From: Candidatus Sulfotelmatobacter sp.
GTDB lineage: Bacteria; Acidobacteriota; Terriglobia; Terriglobales; Acidobacteriaceae
Assembly (NCBI GenBank): GCA_025462865.1
Contig: JAOAPI010000098.1
Coordinates: 1 to 64,000, forward strand
Direction: 5' to 3'
DNA length: 64,000 nucleotides
Shown: positions 60,489-64,000 of the stretch, piece by piece
Layout: every line of letters starts with the position of its first letter
Numbering within the stretch: position 1 is the stretch's first letter
Notes under the pieces: generated by a model
What the model was told of the DNA's origin: nothing
Seen by the model: the letters and a program-made list of their open reading frames with translations, nothing else
The model's database searches: none
Program-made: the position numbers and the translations under genes

Positions 60489-62708
60489 ATGGCGAGCTTG
60501 CGCCAACAGATCGCGACCACCGCTCTTACGCTCACCAAGTTCCGCGAGCTGATGAAGCGGATCCAGGAAAACCGTCCACAAGACGATCTGTCTATTGTTA
60601 AGAAAGCCTACGACTATTCTCTGAAGCACCACGAGGGCCAGAGCCGCGCTTCCGGAGAGCCCTATTTGGTGCATCCTCTGGAAGTGGCCCTGGTCCTGGC
60701 CGAAATGAAGATGGACCCGGTCGCCATCGCCGCCGGCCTGCTTCACGACTCGGTCGAAGACACCTCCGTCACAATCGTCGATATCCGCAAGGAGTTTGGC
60801 GAGCAGGTGGCCCACATCGTCGAGGGCGTTACCAAGATCAGCAAAATCGACTTCGCCACCCGCGAGGAAGCTCAGGCTGAAAACCTGCGCAAGATGATGC
60901 TCGCCATGGTCGATGACATCCGCGTGGTGCTCATCAAGCTCGCCGACCGCCTGCACAACATGCGCACGCTTGAACACCTGGACCCCGACCGCCAGCGCAA
61001 AATCGCCGAAGAGACGCTCGAGATCTACGCTCCTATCGCCCATCGGCTGGGCATGGGCAAGATTCGCGGCGAACTCGAAGACTTAGGTTTCCTCTTCCTC
61101 GATCCATCTGGTTACGAGCAAGTGGAAAAAGCAGTTAACGCTCGCCGCAAGCAAGGCGAAGCCTTTCTCGCAAAAATGCAGGCAATCATCAGCGACAAGC
61201 TGAAAGAGGCGGGCATACAGGCCAAAGTGGAAAGCCGCATCAAGCGCCTCTACAGCATTCATAAGAAGCTGCAGCGCCAGCACATTGCTGTCGATCAGGT
61301 CTACGACCTTTTTGCCATGCGCATCGTTACGCGCTCGTTGCAGGATTGCTATGCGGTTCTCGGCATCATCCACAACATCTGGCGCCCGGTCCCAGGCCGC
61401 ATCAAGGATTTCATCGCCATGCCGCGGCCGAACTTCTACCAGTCGCTGCACACCTCGGTGATCACAGAAGACGGAACTCCGTTCGAAATCCAGATCCGCA
61501 CCGAAGAGATGCACAAGATGGCGGAGGAAGGCATCGCCGCGCACTGGAAATACAAAGACGGCCCGGTCTCGGCACAGGACGAGCAGCGCCTGGCGTGGCT
61601 GCGGCAAGTGGTGGAATGGCAGCGCGACGTCAGCGATCCCAATGAATTCCTCTCAGCTCTCAAAGTCGATCTCTATCCAGAAGAGGTTTACACCTTCACG
61701 CCAAAAGGCAAAGTAGTCGTTCTGCCGCGCGACGCCACCCCAATCGACTTCGCCTACACAATTCACACTGAAGTCGGGCACACCTGCGTAGGCGCCAAAG
61801 TCAACGGTCGCATGGTGCCGCTGCGCCATAAACTTCATTCTGGCGACATCGTCGAGATCATCACCCAGGCTGGACATAAGCCCAGTCGCGACTGGCTGGG
61901 CCTCGTCAAGTCATCACGCTCGCGCAACAAGATCAAACACTGGCTGAACGTGCACCAGCGCGAGCGCTCCATCGAAATCGGCCGTAAGCTGATTGAAAAA
62001 GAAGCGCGCAAGTACCGTATCCCGCTGAAAGAGATCAAAGATGAGGATTTGCTAAAAGTCGCGGGCGGCTATGGACTGGGCAAAATCGACGATCTGATGT
62101 CCGGCATCGGCTATGGAAAATATTCTGCGCGGCAAGTGCTGGCTCGATTATTGCCCGCTGGAGCCACCCCTTCCATGGCGGGCGACATCGAAGCCGAAGG
62201 CCTCTCCAACAAACCTGGCGCCATAGCCAGCGTGGTGCGCCGCGTCTTTGGCGACCACAACGCCATCATGGTCAAAGGCCAGGGCGATATGCTGGTCTAC
62301 CGCGCGCGCTGTTGCAACCCTATTCGCGGCGAAAGCATTGTCGGCTACATCACACGCGGCAAGGGAGTAGCCGTCCATGCCGTCAGCTGTCCCAACATCA
62401 CCAACCTGATGTACGAACCGGAACGTCGCATCGACGTCGAGTGGGCGCGCGACGACAGCACGCCCACGGCCTACCCGGTTAAGCTCACGGTCTACTGCGA
62501 CGATCGTTTCGGAATGCTGAAAAATATCACCAGCGTGATCGGCGACGCGCAAAGCAATATCCGCAACATCGGAGCACGTACCGCCAATAGCCAGGCCAGC
62601 GTAGAGATCGTCCTCGACATATCCGACCTTAAACACCTCGAACAAATCATGGCAGGCCTGCGCAAAATCCCCGGCGTGCACGAAGTCCAGAGACTCCAGA
62701 AAATCTAA
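60489..62708 (+). CDS. rel: Bifunctional (p)ppGpp synthetase/hydrolase (Rel/SpoT)
   Basis: Controls the stringent response. The HD hydrolase domain (about 50-200) keeps AGLLHDSVEDT; the synthetase domain (about 245-360) has RIKRLYSIHKKLQR and the RIKD form of the RxKD motif, typical of bifunctional enzymes; then come TGS (about 398-455, YTFTPKGKVVVLPRDATPID), helical region, the CCNPIRGESIVGY zinc-finger-like segment and ACT (from about 664, KLTVYCDDRFGMLKNI). Length is 739 residues. Preceded by a TATAAT so close to ATG that translation may be leaderless. ridA and an FKBP gene lie downstream. Confidence 0.95.
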   Translation: MASLRQQIATTALTLTKFRELMKRIQENRPQDDLSIVKKAYDYSLKHHEGQSRASGEPYLVHPLEVALVLAEMKMDPVAIAAGLLHDSVEDTSVTIVDIRKEFGEQVAHIVEGVTKISKIDFATREEAQAENLRKMMLAMVDDIRVVLIKLADRLHNMRTLEHLDPDRQRKIAEETLEIYAPIAHRLGMGKIRGELEDLGFLFLDPSGYEQVEKAVNARRKQGEAFLAKMQAIISDKLKEAGIQAKVESRIKRLYSIHKKLQRQHIAVDQVYDLFAMRIVTRSLQDCYAVLGIIHNIWRPVPGRIKDFIAMPRPNFYQSLHTSVITEDGTPFEIQIRTEEMHKMAEEGIAAHWKYKDGPVSAQDEQRLAWLRQVVEWQRDVSDPNEFLSALKVDLYPEEVYTFTPKGKVVVLPRDATPIDFAYTIHTEVGHTCVGAKVNGRMVPLRHKLHSGDIVEIITQAGHKPSRDWLGLVKSSRSRNKIKHWLNVHQRERSIEIGRKLIEKEARKYRIPLKEIKDEDLLKVAGGYGLGKIDDLMSGIGYGKYSARQVLARLLPAGATPSMAGDIEAEGLSNKPGAIASVVRRVFGDHNAIMVKGQGDMLVYRARCCNPIRGESIVGYITRGKGVAVHAVSCPNITNLMYEPERRIDVEWARDDSTPTAYPVKLTVYCDDRFGMLKNITSVIGDAQSNIRNIGARTANSQASVEIVLDISDLKHLEQIMAGLRKIPGVHEVQRLQKI

Positions 62709-62712
62709 GAGT

Positions 62713-62812
62713 AGTTGCCAGTGGTCAGTGTCCAGTGGTCGTGTCCCGCATCGCCCTCACCCGCTGGGCTTGGGCGTTTGACTTCATCCGCTTGCATCTG
62801 CGTTAATCAGAA
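62713..62812. repeat. Two dispersed repeat classes between rel and ridA
   Basis: CCAGTGGTCAGTGTCCAGTG at about 62718-62737 is the inverse of the CCACTGACCACTG class. It is followed at 62779-62812 by CATCCGCTTGCATCTGCGTT, another recurrent low-information class. Confidence 0.65.
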
Positions 62813-62822
62813 GTAGATTCCT

Positions 62823-63200
62823 ATGCGCGAAATCATATCCACCAAAGATGCCCCACAAGCCATTGGCCCCTACTCCCAAGCCATCAAGGCCAATGGATTC
62901 ATATTTACCTCCGGACAAATCGCCATCGATCCCTCGACTCAGCAAGTTGTTACCGGAGACGTCGGCGCTCAAACTGAACGTGTGCTGCGCAACCTTTCGG
63001 AAATTCTGGAAGCCGCCGGCAGTGGCCTTGGCAAAGTTGTTCGTAGCACCGTTTTTCTCAAGGACATGAACGATTTCGCCGCCATGAACCAGGTCTACGG
63101 CAAATATTTCAGCTCCGCCCCTCCATCTCGTTCCACCGTCGAAGTCGCCCGCCTGCCCAAGGACGTACTAGTGGAAATCGACGTAATCGCCCTGGAATAA
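62823..63200 (+). CDS. ridA: RidA family enamine/imine deaminase
   Basis: A 125-residue trimeric enzyme that hydrolyses reactive enamine and imine intermediates released by pyridoxal phosphate enzymes. It shows [20 protein letters not shown], the central [37 protein letters not shown] with the conserved Arg, and a final IDVIAL. Start at ATG 62823 (MREII). Confidence 0.95.
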   Translation: MREIISTKDAPQAIGPYSQAIKANGFIFTSGQIAIDPSTQQVVTGDVGAQTERVLRNLSEILEAAGSGLGKVVRSTVFLKDMNDFAAMNQVYGKYFSSAPPSRSTVEVARLPKDVLVEIDVIALE

Positions 63201-63208
63201 AAATGCAT

Positions 63209-63248
63209 TACCCTGTGACCTCTGTGTCCCCTGTGGTAAAGATTTTTT
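63209..63248. repeat. CACAGAG-type dispersed repeat
   Basis: CCCTGTGACCTCTGTGTCCC and the following TGTGGTAAAG fill the gap between ridA and the FKBP gene. It is the inverse of the copy at 15636-15670. Confidence 0.65.
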
Positions 63249-63269
63249 GGTCGTGAAGAGGAGGCAAGA

Positions 63270-63740
63270 ATGACCAAGTACATCGCAGTAATCGCAATCG
63301 TCGTCGTGCTCACGGCTGTATTCGTCCTGGCGCAAACCGCAACAAAGAAGTCAGCCGCCGTCCCTAATACCCATGCTCCCACCAAAGTTACCGGCGATGG
63401 TGTCAGAAATCCCTCAGGGCTGGTGTACTGGGACATCCGAGTCGGCAACGGTGCCGCCGCCAAAGAAGGCAGCCGCGTACGTGTGCACTATACGGGTTGG
63501 CTGACCAATGGGAAAAAATTCGACAGTTCAGTCGATGCCGGCAAGCCGTTCGATTTCACCATCGGCAACGGAGAGGTAATCAAAGGCTGGGAAGAAGGAG
63601 TTGCTGGTATGAAAGTCGGCGGCAAGCGCCAATTGCGCATTCCACCCGCCTTGGGTTACGGAGCCGAAGGCACTCCCGGTGGCCCCATTCCGCCCAATGC
63701 AAATCTGATTTTCGATGTGCAGCTATTGCAAGTGCAATAG
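63270..63740 (+). CDS. FKBP-type peptidyl-prolyl isomerase, exported
   Basis: A 156-residue isomerase with a hydrophobic N-terminal segment (about 4-22, signal or anchor) and a complete FKBP domain: GSRVRVHYTGWLTNGKKFDS, KPFDFTIGNGEVIKGWEEGV, AGMKVGGKRQLRIPPALGYG and IPPNANLIFDVQLL. It acts in protein folding in the periplasm. GAGGAGG lies just before the ATG. Confidence 0.93.
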   Translation: MTKYIAVIAIVVVLTAVFVLAQTATKKSAAVPNTHAPTKVTGDGVRNPSGLVYWDIRVGNGAAAKEGSRVRVHYTGWLTNGKKFDSSVDAGKPFDFTIGNGEVIKGWEEGVAGMKVGGKRQLRIPPALGYGAEGTPGGPIPPNANLIFDVQLLQVQ

Positions 63741-63761
63741 AAACAGGCGGAACAAAATTCA

Positions 63762-63782
63762 GAAGGAAGCATGCCTTCCTTC
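63762..63782. terminator. Hairpin between convergent FKBP and rpmB genes
   Basis: GAAGGAAG and CTTCCTTC form a perfect eight-base-pair stem with a five-base loop, 22 bases after the FKBP stop. There is no T-tract on the plus strand, so termination is only likely. Confidence 0.45.
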
Positions 63783-63811
63783 GTGAACCTTAGTGTCCTT
63801 TGTGGTTAGTT
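63783..63811. repeat. CACAGAG-type dispersed repeat beside rpmB
   Basis: GTGAACCTTAGTGTCCTTTG followed by TGGTTAG is a variant of the same class as 63209-63248. Confidence 0.5.
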
Positions 63812-63821
63812 TGTTTTTACT

Positions 63822-64000
63822 TTAAGCCTTAACCACTTTGCCGCTGCGCAGGCAGGACGTGCAGACGCGCATCCGCTTCGTAGTAGCACCCACACGGGCA
63901 TGCACCGGACGCAGATTCACGTTCCAGCGCCGCTTCGTAACGTTATGGGCGTGGCTGATGCGGTTTCCAAATTGCGGCTTCTTGCCGCAGATATCACACT
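63822..64000 (-). CDS. rpmB: 50S ribosomal protein L28 (partial, start outside the window)
   Basis: The last 59 residues of L28, a large-subunit protein. The visible sequence begins at CDICGKKPQFGNRISHAHN and includes RRWNVNLRPV, RVCTSCLRSGKVVKA at the end. The two Cys pairs (CDIC and CTSC) form a zinc ribbon. Only the first few residues appear to be missing, beyond the window edge. It converges on the FKBP gene. Confidence 0.93.
   Translation of the reverse strand, partial: CDICGKKPQFGNRISHAHNVTKRRWNVNLRPVHARVGATTKRMRVCTSCLRSGKVVKA

Overview
The window reads as a chromosomal segment of an Acidobacteriota soil bacterium, most likely class Terriglobia (Koribacter/Acidobacteriales-like). This is inferred from the combination of a PknB-type kinase fused to a TolB/WD40-like propeller, a DUF2393-like anchored protein, a TonB-ExbB-ExbD-ExbD cluster, LptD (so a Gram-negative envelope), moderately high GC, and many short dispersed repeats of a kind I associate with this phylum. 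I see no rRNA, tRNA, CRISPR array, prophage or complete insertion sequence. It is housekeeping DNA with a few accessory islands.

Layout. 0.1-9.4 kb: cobO, accD-folC-plsC, two small proteins, thrS, tilS and a degenerate hpt, leading to ftsH (9.5-11.4 kb), closed by a strong terminator. 11.5-17.5 kb (minus strand): aldo/keto reductase, selD, a DUF2393-like protein, and a tldE/tldD pair with a small membrane-protein gene between them. 17.6-22 kb: an unrecognised PD-(D/E)XK-like protein with a CRP-type site upstream, a DinB-like protein, a truncated UvrC-like protein and a DnaC/DnaI-like ATPase. 22.3-25.5 kb: HU, ruvA, mnmE, beta-carbonic anhydrase. 25.5-32 kb: membrane protein, thioredoxin-like lipid-side protein, kinase-propeller, mnmG. 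32.2-34.8 kb: a CADD/TenA-like enzyme, thioesterase, isocitrate lyase/PEP mutase-like protein, metallophosphoesterase. 34.8-39.5 kb: tgt-yajC-secD-secF. 39.6-43.5 kb: tonB, exbB, two exbD, TPR lipoprotein. 43.7-46.2 kb: two glycosyltransferases. 46.3-54.1 kb: accC-accB-like pair, SurA/PpiC-like lipoprotein, DsbA-like protein, larE-like gene, lptD. 54.3-64 kb: RDD protein, APC transporter, SDR epimerase, GAF protein, rel, ridA, FKBP isomerase, and the end of rpmB.

How they work together: tRNA and translation genes (thrS, tilS, mnmE, mnmG, tgt, rpmB) are prominent; envelope biogenesis is covered by YajC-SecD-SecF, TonB-ExbBD, SurA-like, DsbA-like, LptD and FKBP; acyl metabolism by AccD, AccC, the biotin carrier and PlsC; folate by FolC and possibly the CADD-like enzyme; stringent response by Rel.

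The two strongest observations are: (1) several conserved enzymes (MnmE, MnmG, Tgt, the DnaC-like ATPase, perhaps TilS) carry in-frame insertions whose DNA is palindromic or belongs to the same repeat families seen between genes, resembling in kind the Rickettsia palindromic elements; (2) selD has an in-frame TGA exactly at the catalytic cysteine position followed by a SECIS-like hairpin, so SelD is itself probably a selenoprotein and its true start is 87 bases upstream of the open frame. A CADD-like enzyme with the full set of metal ligands, an HPRT homologue that has lost its catalytic residues, a metallophosphoesterase without a standard start codon, and probable leaderless starts for rel and mnmE are further points.
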